Assembly: GCA_964347975.1 (NCBI GenBank)
Contig: CAYGAY010000007.1
Coordinates: 43,707-107,706 of the forward strand
DNA from: Bin87 sp964347975
GTDB lineage: Bacteria > Chloroflexota > Dehalococcoidia > Lucifugimonadales > UBA3495
Reading direction: 5' to 3'
DNA: 64,000 bases
Shown here: piece after piece, positions 8,219 to 15,954 of the stretch
How the letters are laid out: every line of letters begins with the position of its first letter
Numbering within the stretch: position 1 is the stretch's first letter
Notes under the pieces: model-generated
Database searches by the model: none
What the model was told of the DNA's origin: nothing
What the model saw: the letters and a program-made list of their open reading frames with translations, nothing else
Position numbers and translations under genes: made by a program

Positions 8219-8645
8219 CGCAGGCAACCTCTACCGGGGTTTCCAGTGCTACTACGGAGGGCAGATGCACAACCGCCGGCTCCAGACTCTGCCCGTCCGG
8301 GGCAACTTGCAGCGCAAAAGCCGACAGCGCCGTCCGCCCCAACACATACCGACCTTCCGGTCCAAATATGACCGGGCAAGGCCACTGCTCACCCCCGATT
8401 TCCAACAGCGCCGTGCCTTCATAGTATTCCGCAACGCTGCCGTCGCTCCGCTTGAACGTTGTCCGCTCCCGCGGTTCGACGCCCAGACCAAGCAGGAGTG
8501 ACTCCGGAAGCATCGTAAAGGACGCCTTGCTGCCTGCCAGCGCTGATATTGGCGCCAATTCCCCGTTTCCCATTTTCCCATCAAAAGTCGGCGCGTATTT
8601 TCCGACTTTGATCGGCACATGAAAAGCAGCCACGATCCACCTCAT
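8208..8645 (-). CDS. Retropepsin-like protein lacking the catalytic Asp
   Basis: Up to 145 aa. The fold pattern ISALAGSKASFTMLPESLL parallels the active-site segment of the gene just upstream (VSALVDTGASYSMVPASLL), but the D-T-G triad is replaced by G-S-K, so it should be inactive as a protease. The C-terminal half (EGTALLEIGG, VIFGPEGRYVLGRTAL) is typical of bacterial retropepsin-like proteins. The start is uncertain: ATG 8645 or GTG 8633, the latter with GAGGTGG upstream. Its 5' end overlaps the upstream copy by 65 bases. Probably one member of a tandem duplication. Confidence 0.7.
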   Translation of the reverse strand: MRWIVAAFHVPIKVGKYAPTFDGKMGNGELAPISALAGSKASFTMLPESLLLGLGVEPRERTTFKRSDGSVAEYYEGTALLEIGGEQWPCPVIFGPEGRYVLGRTALSAFALQVAPDGQSLEPAVVHLPSVVALETPVEVACDDR

Positions 8646-8874
8646 CTTTTGCCGCGTGTGCGAACTGTCCGACCGCGCCTAGAGCATACTCCACCCGCCT
8701 GCCGTCGGCTACCGAAAACCCGAGTCTTCGCGTTCCCTCGGCGATTCCCAGCCTTCGCAAAAGCGATGCCGGCACCATCGAATAACTTGCCCCGGTGTCA
8801 ACCAGCGCCGACACGAAAACCATACCACCGCCCGCCGGGTTGCCGACCCCAATCCTTTCGTAAAATGTCCCCAT
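8581..8874 (-). CDS. Retropepsin-like aspartyl protease, C-terminally truncated
   Basis: 97 aa. The active-site motif SALVDTGASYSMVP (residues about 22-35) and LLRRLGI, VADGRRVEYALG are those of bacterial retropepsin-like proteases, which act as dimers with one Asp from each chain. The C-terminal half expected in the family (flap and LG-type segment, present in the downstream copy) is missing: after the ALGAV segment near residue 68 the sequence becomes unrelated and stops. Only a weak Shine-Dalgarno precedes ATG 8874. It may be a decaying copy, or the two products may combine. Confidence 0.6.
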   Translation of the reverse strand: MGTFYERIGVGNPAGGGMVFVSALVDTGASYSMVPASLLRRLGIAEGTRRLGFSVADGRRVEYALGAVGQFAHAAKDEVDRGCFSCADQSRKIRADF

Positions 8875-8900
8875 CCTGTGCCCCGACGAGTTTGGCAGCC

Positions 8901-9764
8901 CTAATCATCAGCCGTTTCGCGTTCTGCTATAACCCGTCTGATAACGCGGAGATAATTGGATAACTGCTCGTGCAACCAGTCCGCCATCTGAGGCCAATTG
9001 TCCCGGTCATAGACTTTCTCCACCGCCAACCACGACTCGGCATCAGGGTCATTGCGCAACGCCGCGTTGCAATCTTCCGGCCGACTATGTTGCAGATATA
9101 TGCCAACTCCGCTTTGAGCAATGTACTGCGAGATTACCACGCCGGCATCGAGGCGGTGAAAGACATTGCTGTTGACATGGTTTGGGCGCAAATCTATGTC
9201 ATCAGGGTGACGCTGGGCGTAAAACTGCCAGAAGCCTTGCCGCAATTGGCGAAGTCGAGCCGTGCGTTCTGTCGGTTGCCGCACGGATTCGCGGACTTGC
9301 ATATCCCAATCGATGGGCCGTTCCAACACGTCGAAGACAGGTACCATTGGAGAGTCCGCAATTTGCAGGACACGAACTCGCACGGCAAAAAACGCGAACG
9401 GTTCTACCGTATGCTCGTTCAACCAGCGAATAGCGGAGAGGTGGGCTTCGGTAAAATGCTGGGAAATCCAGACAATGGTTTGTGCTTCCAGGCCGGCGAG
9501 GTAGGTAAGAACCTTACCCAAGTGATCGTGGTCCGTCCACCCGTATTGATTCTCAATCAATACCCGGCTGCCGTTCCCTGGGTTTGTGGCAAGAATATCG
9601 GCGGAAAATTGCTCCACCGCAACCTCGGTGCCTTCCAACTCTAACCTAATCCCAATCACTTGCGAAAGATACTCCAGATTGTCGGCCAGCCACGGCGTGA
9701 AGTTGTGAGCCTCATGGGGCCACACGTCACGCAAATTCACATCTTTCAGTTCGCCGAATTCCAT
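8901..9764 (-). CDS. DUF4268-type protein with nuclease-like N-terminal domain
   Basis: 287 aa. The N-terminal half has the order expected for DUF4268-associated PD-(D/E)xK-like domains: FTPWLADNLEYLSQVIG, then SADILATNP, VLIENQYGWTDHDHLGK and LTYLAGLEAQTIVWI. The D-I-L and I-E-N-Q elements suit a degenerate nuclease core. The C-terminal part (RLRQLRQGFWQFYAQRH, then RPEDCNAALRNDP) looks like the DUF4268 domain. Members are found near restriction and other defence genes; no specific target is known. ATG 9764 was chosen (GGGGGTG upstream). Neighbouring small genes on the same strand suggest an accessory island. Confidence 0.8.
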   Translation of the reverse strand: MEFGELKDVNLRDVWPHEAHNFTPWLADNLEYLSQVIGIRLELEGTEVAVEQFSADILATNPGNGSRVLIENQYGWTDHDHLGKVLTYLAGLEAQTIVWISQHFTEAHLSAIRWLNEHTVEPFAFFAVRVRVLQIADSPMVPVFDVLERPIDWDMQVRESVRQPTERTARLRQLRQGFWQFYAQRHPDDIDLRPNHVNSNVFHRLDAGVVISQYIAQSGVGIYLQHSRPEDCNAALRNDPDAESWLAVEKVYDRDNWPQMADWLHEQLSNYLRVIRRVIAERETADD

Positions 9765-9790
9765 AACAGCACCCCCGTAATTGTCGTTGG

Positions 9791-10576
9791 TTATGACACA
9801 TACTCCGCCAGCGACCGCAGCGCCGCCCGCGCTCCCTTCCGCATCGGCTCGAAGTGGCTGAAGCATATCACCTCAAAATCCAGCAACGCCAGTTTCCGCA
9901 CCGACTCCTTGGCCGCCTCCATATCGCTGGAAAACCACCGTGAGGGCAGCGTCAGCTGATCCTGATAACGCTGCACCGCGTCGGCCACCAGCAATGCCCC
10001 TTCGTTGGGAAAGTGCAGGCTGATGCTCCCCGGTGTATGACCCGGCGTATGCACCACCCTTGCGCCACCCAGCAGAGGCAAATGATCGCCGTCATCCAAC
10101 GTGCGCGCCACCGGCACATGAGCCGGTTTCGTCGGCGCAAGCAAAGGCCACAGCAATGGACGCAGCCACTTCGGCTTTACGGGATTCGGCATTCCTCGCC
10201 CGGGCTCTCCCGCCAGATGCGGGGCCTCTACTCGATGTGCCGCCACCGGCGCCTTCGTGGCGCGGTGCAATCTCGCCATCCCGCCCACGTGGTCCGGATG
10301 GAAATGCGTTGAAATAAGGCTGCTGACCGACTGCGGCCCATACCCCAGCCGCTTCAGATAGCTCAGTACGCGGCCGTCGTGAAAGTATCGCCATCCCGAA
10401 TCTATTATGGTTACCGACGGCTCCCCGGTTTCGGCATCCGGCGTAATTACCAGAAAGGCGCTGGTGGTCAGCATACCGCGCTGGTACAATCCCGGCATCA
10501 CCTCGCCCACCCGCGCCCTTGGGCCCGGTATGCTGGGTCGCCGGTAGATGGAAACGTCAGGAGGCGGCCAGTCCAT
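9791..10576 (-). CDS. Metallo-beta-lactamase-fold hydrolase
   Basis: 261 aa. The metal-binding HFHPDHVGG (residues about 92-100), HTPGHTPGS near 178, a D at the VADAV segment and a distal H in CFSHFEP give the full set of zinc ligands. Substrate unknown; thioesterase and lactonase relatives exist. It begins 32 bases after the CoA-ligase gene, the last gene in a run with the B12-mutase genes, so hydrolysis of a CoA thioester from that pathway is a fair guess. No strong ribosome binding site is visible. Confidence 0.9.
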   Translation of the reverse strand: MDWPPPDVSIYRRPSIPGPRARVGEVMPGLYQRGMLTTSAFLVITPDAETGEPSVTIIDSGWRYFHDGRVLSYLKRLGYGPQSVSSLISTHFHPDHVGGMARLHRATKAPVAAHRVEAPHLAGEPGRGMPNPVKPKWLRPLLWPLLAPTKPAHVPVARTLDDGDHLPLLGGARVVHTPGHTPGSISLHFPNEGALLVADAVQRYQDQLTLPSRWFSSDMEAAKESVRKLALLDFEVICFSHFEPMRKGARAALRSLAEYVS

Positions 10577-10607
10577 ACATCATGCAGATCCGGGGCATCG
10601 ATGTAGA

Positions 10608-12008
10608 TCAGCCCCGCAGGTCAATCACCCGCCGCGCCTTGAACTGGGTACGCTCGAACTCCCCCTCCGGTTTCAGGTCCACCGAAACCCCGACGCCCAG
10701 CGCCCGTCGCAGCGTATCCGCCCATTGGTTTCGGAGCGCTTCCAGACCCGCCGGCCCGCTTTCGCCGGCCGACGCCCATACTCCGGCGGCCACCTCAGTC
10801 TGCACCGTCAGCCGGTCCAGGTAGCCGCGTTCCCGTTCCACCACCAGCCGGAACTCGCCGCCGAACTCCTCGAGTCCGCGCAGCACGTCTTCAATGCGCG
10901 ACGGAAAGACGTTCTGGCCCCGGATGATCAGCATATCGTCCGCCCGTCCGTAGATACCCCGGGTCAGCGTCGGATACGTCCGCCCGCAGGGACAGTCCAC
11001 CATTTCCCATTGCGCGATGTCCCCGGACCAGTACCGGATCATCGGCTGCGACTCCCGCTCCAAGTGTGTGTACACCGGCACGCCTTCGCCGCCCATGGGG
11101 ACAGGTTCGCCGGTCTCGGCGCCCACCAGCTCGGTGTACACGATATCCTGCCACAGGTGCATTCCCCGTTCCAGGTAGCGGCAGCCCGCATTGGTCATCC
11201 ACGGTGTCATCTCGGCCATGCTACCCTGATCCACCACATAGCATCCGAAAGCGTCCTCGATGGCCTGCCGCGTCGCGGGTACGCTGGCCCCCGGTTCGCC
11301 GCTGAAGAACATCAACCGGAAGGCGAAATCCGTTCCGGGATCAACCCCCATCTCCCTTGCCGTTTCCGCCAGGTACAGCGCGTAGGACGGCGTGGCGTAC
11401 AGCGCCTCCGGGCGGACCAGCTGCGCCCATTCCACCGCTCGCTCAGTCTGACCCGGCGCGCCGGCGCCGAAGGGAAAACACGTCGCGCCGAGCCGTTCTG
11501 CTCCAACCAGCGCGCCCCAACTGCCCACGTACAGGCTGAACACTGCCGCGACCATCACCGTATCCCCGGGTCGCACTCCCGCGGCCCACAGGATCCGCGC
11601 GTGGGCCGCGCCGATGCGTTCCCAGTCCCCCCGGCTGATGCCGAACACCGTCGGCCGGCCCGTGGTGCCCGACGTCCCATGAATCCGGTACACCTCCCTG
11701 GGATCAACGCACAAAAACCTCCCGTATGGCGGATACGCCTCCTGCTCGACGCGCACCTCCTCCTTGGTCAGTATCGGCAGCTGCGCAAATTCCTCGAGGC
11801 TGCGCAAGTTTCCCGGGTCAACCGGCGCATTGCGCCAGAACTCCCGGTAGAACCCCGAGCGTTCCCAGGCGTACCGGACCTGCCCGCGCAATTTCTCCAG
11901 GATGACGCCATCTCGCTCCGCTAGCGGCATCGTTTCCAGCCGGGCGTCCCAATGCTCCGCATTCCCGACGGGCACGTAACTGGGATGGTAGGTCGGCGGC
12001 CAGGTCAT
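10608..12008 (-). CDS. Phenylacetate-CoA ligase-like AMP-forming CoA ligase (PaaK family)
   Basis: A 466-aa adenylate-forming ligase, making an acyl-CoA from a carboxylic acid with ATP. The P-loop-like HGTSGTTGRPTVFG (residues about 109-122), the MTPWMTNAG segment, YWSGDIAQWE and GRADDMLIIRGQNVFPS near 365-381 are the PaaK landmarks. It lies seven bases after the B12-binding subunit gene. In the described 2-hydroxyisobutyrate pathway a CoA ligase is encoded next to the mutase, which makes a hydroxy-acid substrate plausible here, though a PaaK-type aryl acid cannot be excluded. Confidence 0.9.
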   Translation of the reverse strand: MTWPPTYHPSYVPVGNAEHWDARLETMPLAERDGVILEKLRGQVRYAWERSGFYREFWRNAPVDPGNLRSLEEFAQLPILTKEEVRVEQEAYPPYGRFLCVDPREVYRIHGTSGTTGRPTVFGISRGDWERIGAAHARILWAAGVRPGDTVMVAAVFSLYVGSWGALVGAERLGATCFPFGAGAPGQTERAVEWAQLVRPEALYATPSYALYLAETAREMGVDPGTDFAFRLMFFSGEPGASVPATRQAIEDAFGCYVVDQGSMAEMTPWMTNAGCRYLERGMHLWQDIVYTELVGAETGEPVPMGGEGVPVYTHLERESQPMIRYWSGDIAQWEMVDCPCGRTYPTLTRGIYGRADDMLIIRGQNVFPSRIEDVLRGLEEFGGEFRLVVERERGYLDRLTVQTEVAAGVWASAGESGPAGLEALRNQWADTLRRALGVGVSVDLKPEGEFERTQFKARRVIDLRG

Positions 12009-12014
12009 GCTGCA

Positions 12015-12452
12015 TCAACTCGCCAGGCGTGATCGGATAAACTCCACCATTTCGCCGGTAAAGCTCCCCACCGGAAACACGCCATCCACGCCGATTTCGC
12101 GGAGCCGACCCACGTCAGCATCGGGAATTGTCCCGCCAACCAGCAGCATCACGCCGTCCTCATCGTCATCGTCGCTCCCGCGCAGACCGTGCCGTTCCAG
12201 GGCGTCCACCATCCGGGGCATCAGCCGCATATGGGCTCCCGACAGGATGCTGATGCCAACCACGTCCACGTCCTCCTGCGCCGCCGCCGCGGCCACCTGG
12301 TCGGCAGTAACGCGCATCCCCAGGTACACCACCTCCATGCCGGCGTCGCGCAGGGCGCGGGCGATGACCTTCACGCCGCGGTCATGCCCGTCCAGGCCCA
12401 GCTTGGCCAAGAGGACGCGCGGAGGAGCGCCGGTGTCGTGCGTAGTTGTCAT
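12015..12452 (-). CDS. hcmB: B12-binding small subunit of acyl-CoA mutase
   Basis: A 137-aa cobalamin-binding domain. GLDGHDRG at residues 19-26 holds the D-x-H-x-x-G signature whose His replaces the lower B12 ligand; GISILSGAH and LVGGTIPD complete the Rossmann-like domain. As a separate small chain it matches the two-subunit mutases (HcmB, IcmB) rather than fused methylmalonyl-CoA mutase. The start at 12452 avoids overlap with the upstream gene and fits family length; ATG 12482 is the alternative. Its large subunit is at 13312-14949, with three small genes in between. The symbol depends on the residue argument given for the large subunit. Confidence 0.85.
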   Translation of the reverse strand: MTTTHDTGAPPRVLLAKLGLDGHDRGVKVIARALRDAGMEVVYLGMRVTADQVAAAAAQEDVDVVGISILSGAHMRLMPRMVDALERHGLRGSDDDDEDGVMLLVGGTIPDADVGRLREIGVDGVFPVGSFTGEMVEFIRSRLAS

Positions 12453-12790
12453 TGGGCAGGTTTGGGGCGGGAAATTATCCATTCGCCGGAGGGAGTTTCG
12501 GAGAGAGTCAGACCGCGATTGGGTACCAAATCTTGCAGCGACTGCATTGTCGGCGCCTTATGATAAATCAGCCGCAGGTCATTGTCGCCCGTCTCCGCGA
12601 TGATTTCGTTGAAGACCAGCAGAGCCTCGTCAAAAAACGACACGCCAATCCGCAGGATGCCGTCGGTGTCCAGTGTAATCTCGCCATCACCGGACGCTTC
12701 CTGCATCGCCTGGGCCATAGCACGCGCCGCCGGGCGCGTTATGAGCACTGTCTTGCCAGAGTATTTGGACAAGTTGATAGTTGTCATCAT
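12449..12790 (-). CDS. Small protein, possibly STAS-like (DUF4325 type)
   Basis: 113 aa. ITLDTDGILRIGVSFFDEAL near residues 38-57 resembles the strand-turn-helix core of STAS-like DUF4325 proteins, where the acidic/phenylalanine turn contacts partners. Function unknown. The gene lies inside the mutase operon, overlapping the start of the B12-subunit gene by a few bases. It has no obvious enzymatic role in that pathway and may be a passenger. Confidence 0.6.
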   Translation of the reverse strand: MMTTINLSKYSGKTVLITRPAARAMAQAMQEASGDGEITLDTDGILRIGVSFFDEALLVFNEIIAETGDNDLRLIYHKAPTMQSLQDLVPNRGLTLSETPSGEWIISRPKPAQ

Positions 12791-12851
12791 TACTCACGCT
12801 GGAATCGATATGGTTACCACAACCACCGTACCAGCAAGCCGATTTGCCTAG

Positions 12852-13040
12852 TTATCTGCCGTCTGCCGACCCGTCGCCCAATATGCGCAGCACCACTCCG
12901 GCTATAAGCAAAGTCATAAAGCCAATTATCGCCACCGGCTGAGGACCTTCGTCAGTGCCGATGCTAATTATCACAGCTGCAATCAGGATCGCCGCTACGC
13001 CCAGGCACATCGTGCCCAAGTCCCCGAATATCTTTCTCAT
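12852..13040 (-). CDS. Small two-helix membrane protein (62 aa)
   Basis: Two hydrophobic segments, about residues 9-27 (GTMCLGVAAILIAAVII) and 35-54 (VAIIGFMTLLIAGVVL), separated by a short polar loop. The ATG overlaps the stop of the gene upstream as ATGA (13037-13040), a strong sign that it is translated and coupled to it. No family recognised. Probably acts with the 69-aa membrane protein upstream. Confidence 0.65.
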   Translation of the reverse strand: MRKIFGDLGTMCLGVAAILIAAVIISIGTDEGPQPVAIIGFMTLLIAGVVLRILGDGSADGR

Positions 13041-13246
13041 CGGTGGAGTTTCACGGCGATTATAGCCGTGATGAACGCTATGGACAGCCCGGCGCCAACG
13101 TAAGCCAGGGGCAGCAGTTCCCCAACCAGATACTGATCCGTGCTGAACGCGCTGAACCCCAGCCAATTCCCGGCCAACATGGCCCAGCTGATCCCGAAAA
13201 ATACGGTGAAATACACTATGGCGAAGACTAAGAGCGGGCTTTTCAT
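13037..13246 (-). CDS. Small two-helix membrane protein (69 aa)
   Basis: Hydrophobic segments at about residues 4-25 and 43-65 (VGAGLSIAFITAIIAV). ATG 13246 has AGGGGA at good spacing, better than the in-frame start at 13270. Ends in an ATGA overlap with the 62-aa membrane protein, so the two form a coupled pair. Unknown function. Located between the two subunits of the B12-dependent mutase. Confidence 0.65.
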   Translation of the reverse strand: MKSPLLVFAIVYFTVFFGISWAMLAGNWLGFSAFSTDQYLVGELLPLAYVGAGLSIAFITAIIAVKLHR

Positions 13247-13311
13247 CTCGTTCCCCTTGCTGAGCATCACCCTGCCGTACCGACACTATACCGCACATCC
13301 GTCTTGCCCGT

Positions 13312-14949
13312 CTAAAACACCCCCGGGTCCACGTACTCCCCCCATTCCTCCCGCAGCGCACCCATAATCTCGCCCTCCGTAACGCCTGCCGCCACCGCCG
13401 TCAGGATCGCCGGCATCAGGTTCCCGTCGTCACGGGCTGACTTTACGATGTCCCGCAGTCCGGCCGCCGCGTCCGCCTCGCTGCGGCCCTGACGGGCCGT
13501 GGCCAGCCGCTCGATCTGCCGTTCCTCCTCGGCGTGGTCAAACTCGAACAGCTCCAGCCCGCCGGCGTTGGTAGCGTCGCCGCTGTACTCATCGTTCACT
13601 CCCACGATGGTATAGTCGCCCGACTCCACCCGCTGCTGGTAGCGGTACGACGCCTGGGCGATTTCGCTCTCGATGTAGCCGTTGCCGATGGCCGCCAGCA
13701 TCCCGTCCAGCATACTCCCGTTGCCCATGGTGTCGATGCGCTCGATGTAGGCCATGGCCGCCTCTTCCAGTCGATTGGTCAGCGTCTCCAGGTACGCCGA
13801 ACCGCCCAGCGGGTCCGGCGTGGCGGCCACTCCCGACTCGTGGGCCAGTATCAGCTGCGTCGCCAGGGAAATGCGCATGGCTTCCTCAGAGGGTATATCG
13901 TAAGCCTCATCGTAGCCGCTCACGTGCAGCGACTGGGTGCCGCCCAGCACGGCGGCCAGCGCCTGCAACCCGCCGCGCAGGATGTTGTTCAGCGGGTCCT
14001 GGCGCACCAGGGTGGAACCCAGGGTCTGGGTGTGGAAACGCATCCGCATCGACTCCGGTTTGGTCGCGCCGTAGCGGTCCCGCATCAGCCGCGCCCACAT
14101 CCGGCGCGCCGCCCGGAACTTGGCGATCTCCTCGAAGAAGTCGTTATGCACCCCGAAAAAGTGGGACAGCCGCGCCGCGAAGGCGTCCACCGGCAGCCCC
14201 CGTCGCAGGGCCGACTCCACGTAGGCCATTCCCTGGGCGACGGTGAAGGCCAACTCTTGCACGGCGTCGGAGCCGGCCTCCCGGGTGTGGTAGCCGCTGA
14301 TGGATATGGTGTACCAGTTGGGTACGTGTTTCGTGCTGAACTCCACCACGTCCGTGGTCAGTTTCAGCGCCGGCGCCGGCGGCAATGCAAAGGTCTTTTG
14401 CCCGTGAAACTCCTTCAGCGAGTCGTTCTGCACGGTCCCCCGCAGCGACGCCCAGGGCGTCCCCCGACGCTCGGCGGTATGCAGGAACATCGCCAGCAGC
14501 ACGATGGCCGGATGGTTGATGGTCAGGGACACGCTGGCCTGGTCCAGCGGTATGCCGTCGAACAGCTCGCCCAGGTCGGCGGCGGTGTCAATCGCCACGC
14601 CCAGCCGTCCCACCTCGCCCTCGGCCAGCTCGTGGTCCGAATCGTACCCGGTCAGCGTGGGATGGTCGAAGTCAGTGCTCAACCCGGTCTGCCCGTGAGC
14701 CAGCAGAAAGCGATACCGCTCGTTGGTAGCCCGCGCCGTCCCGAACCCGGCAATCTGCCGCCGCGTCCACAGCCGCCCCCGGTACATGGTGGGATAGGCG
14801 CCGCGCGTGAAGGGAAACTCGCCGGGGTTGCCCAAATCCGCCGCCGCCTCAAACCCGCTGGATGCCAGTTGCTCCGGGGAGTAGAGAGGGGCGATGGGGA
14901 GGTTGGATAGGGTGTGTGGGTTATCGTTGCTGCTACCGTTGGCGGTCAT
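13312..14949 (-). CDS. hcmA: B12-dependent acyl-CoA mutase large subunit, 2-hydroxyisobutyryl-CoA mutase-like
   Basis: A 545-aa TIM-barrel catalytic chain of the methylmalonyl-CoA mutase superfamily, rearranging a carbon skeleton by radical chemistry with adenosylcobalamin from the small subunit. YPTMYRGRLWTRRQIAGF (about 52-69) is the substrate-channel motif. Methylmalonyl-CoA mutase has RQYAGF; here Tyr is Ile (residue 66), and 27 residues later LSTDFDHPT has Asp (residue 93) where mutases of methylmalonyl-CoA have Ala. These correspond to Ile90 and Asp117, described as diagnostic of 2-hydroxyisobutyryl-CoA mutase HcmA, and the chain length is also similar. Separate B12 chain and CoA ligase downstream agree. 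ATG 14949 chosen; 14997 is also open. Confidence 0.85.
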   Translation of the reverse strand: MTANGSSNDNPHTLSNLPIAPLYSPEQLASSGFEAAADLGNPGEFPFTRGAYPTMYRGRLWTRRQIAGFGTARATNERYRFLLAHGQTGLSTDFDHPTLTGYDSDHELAEGEVGRLGVAIDTAADLGELFDGIPLDQASVSLTINHPAIVLLAMFLHTAERRGTPWASLRGTVQNDSLKEFHGQKTFALPPAPALKLTTDVVEFSTKHVPNWYTISISGYHTREAGSDAVQELAFTVAQGMAYVESALRRGLPVDAFAARLSHFFGVHNDFFEEIAKFRAARRMWARLMRDRYGATKPESMRMRFHTQTLGSTLVRQDPLNNILRGGLQALAAVLGGTQSLHVSGYDEAYDIPSEEAMRISLATQLILAHESGVAATPDPLGGSAYLETLTNRLEEAAMAYIERIDTMGNGSMLDGMLAAIGNGYIESEIAQASYRYQQRVESGDYTIVGVNDEYSGDATNAGGLELFEFDHAEEERQIERLATARQGRSEADAAAGLRDIVKSARDDGNLMPAILTAVAAGVTEGEIMGALREEWGEYVDPGVF

Positions 14950-15032
14950 GGTATGCCTGCCTGATTGCCAAGGGTTTCCATGGGTATGTTCGCCCACTTA
15001 ACTCGTAAAGCGTAAATGATTTCAACGGGGTG

Positions 15033-15392
15033 TCAGCTTGTTTGCAGCAGCGGCGCGATCTTGTCTACCAAGGACTCCACGTCGTCCAGGCCCTCGGCGA
15101 TGTCATGGGCCGACAGTTCGTTCTCGTAGAAATTCTCGTGCAGCAGGCTGGCGGTGGCGAAAAAGCGAACGACGTCCCGGTCACCTACCTCGGAGCGCAG
15201 TCGGCTGGCAATGCGGGAAAGGTGCCGGTGGCGGTTATGTTCCCAGCCACGTTGCTCGGCGATGGCTTTCAGCATTTGGGCGACGGCGCCCCAACCTTTC
15301 TCGGACGCCTGCTGCAAGTCCCCCATCGCCAGTTCCGCCCGGGCCTGGGCGAGGAAGCGTTCGCAGTGAACCTGGTAATCGGATGAGGTCAT
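15033..15392 (-). CDS. PaREP1/HEPN-like small protein
   Basis: 119 aa, all-helical. AELAMGDLQQASEKGWGAVA and QMLKAIAEQRGWEHNRHRHL (about 17-57) match the pattern of PaREP1-type HEPN proteins, and LHENFYENELS follows near residue 86. GGAG lies six bases before ATG 15392; a longer reading from 15404 has no ribosome binding site. It stands alone just upstream of the mutase large-subunit gene on the same strand, 83 bases away. No partner gene is adjacent. Function unknown. Confidence 0.75.
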   Translation of the reverse strand: MTSSDYQVHCERFLAQARAELAMGDLQQASEKGWGAVAQMLKAIAEQRGWEHNRHRHLSRIASRLRSEVGDRDVVRFFATASLLHENFYENELSAHDIAEGLDDVESLVDKIAPLLQTS

Positions 15393-15645
15393 GTCATTCT
15401 CCATACCGTGGTCAAGGTTATCAGGCCAGTTGGCGGGACAGCAACCAGGTCCGCACAAATCTTATTTTCATTTCTTCGTCCTCCTGTGCAGGATGGTTCT
15501 GCCGCCTATAAGGAAGTCAATTCGGCTCAATGACGTTAGTTTGCAATCCTAACCATTCTCCTTTTGTAGTGTCGCATTTTTAGCGCACCGACCTCCAGAC
15601 AGACGGGCAAGGATTGATCTAATCTTAGGCAAATGGGGGCAGATT

Positions 15646-15942
15646 TCACGGCTCACGCTCAATGATAGCAACTTCATCAGGCATACAGGCCAGCCAGGCT
15701 CGAATCCTGGCTTCGTCCGCCGCACCGATACCACGTCTTTGCAGATAATCCGCCAACGCATCCTCAAGAACGACCTTCTCAACCGGCGTCACCACGTGTG
15801 GCGGGAGCATATCAGCGCAGATTGCGTTGACCTCCCGGCTGTGAGTGAACCCATAAACTGCATCCTGGCTTTCCACGTCGGGCCAGAAATAGTCATACTT
15901 GATGATGTCCACGAGGACATTTCCGATGTCTCTGCTTGTCAT
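15646..15942 (-). CDS. Unknown small acidic protein (98 aa)
   Basis: No family recognised. Composition is acidic, with a helical C-terminal half (VEKVVLEDALADYLQRRGIG, then ARIRAWLACMPDE). AGAGGA lies seven bases before the ATG. It begins 12 bases after the stop of the PLD-type gene, so it is the last gene of that transcript. It may be a partner or immunity protein of the nuclease-like product, but nothing in the sequence shows this directly. The 250 bases between it and the gene at 15392 contain nothing recognisable. Confidence 0.6.
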   Translation of the reverse strand: MTSRDIGNVLVDIIKYDYFWPDVESQDAVYGFTHSREVNAICADMLPPHVVTPVEKVVLEDALADYLQRRGIGAADEARIRAWLACMPDEVAIIEREP

Positions 15943-15954
15943 TGCTATCCTCTG

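Noticed and set aside
13312..14949. Ordinary methylmalonyl-CoA mutase annotation
   Set aside because: Both diagnostic positions (Ile for Tyr, Asp for Ala) disagree with it; kept only as the superfamily name.
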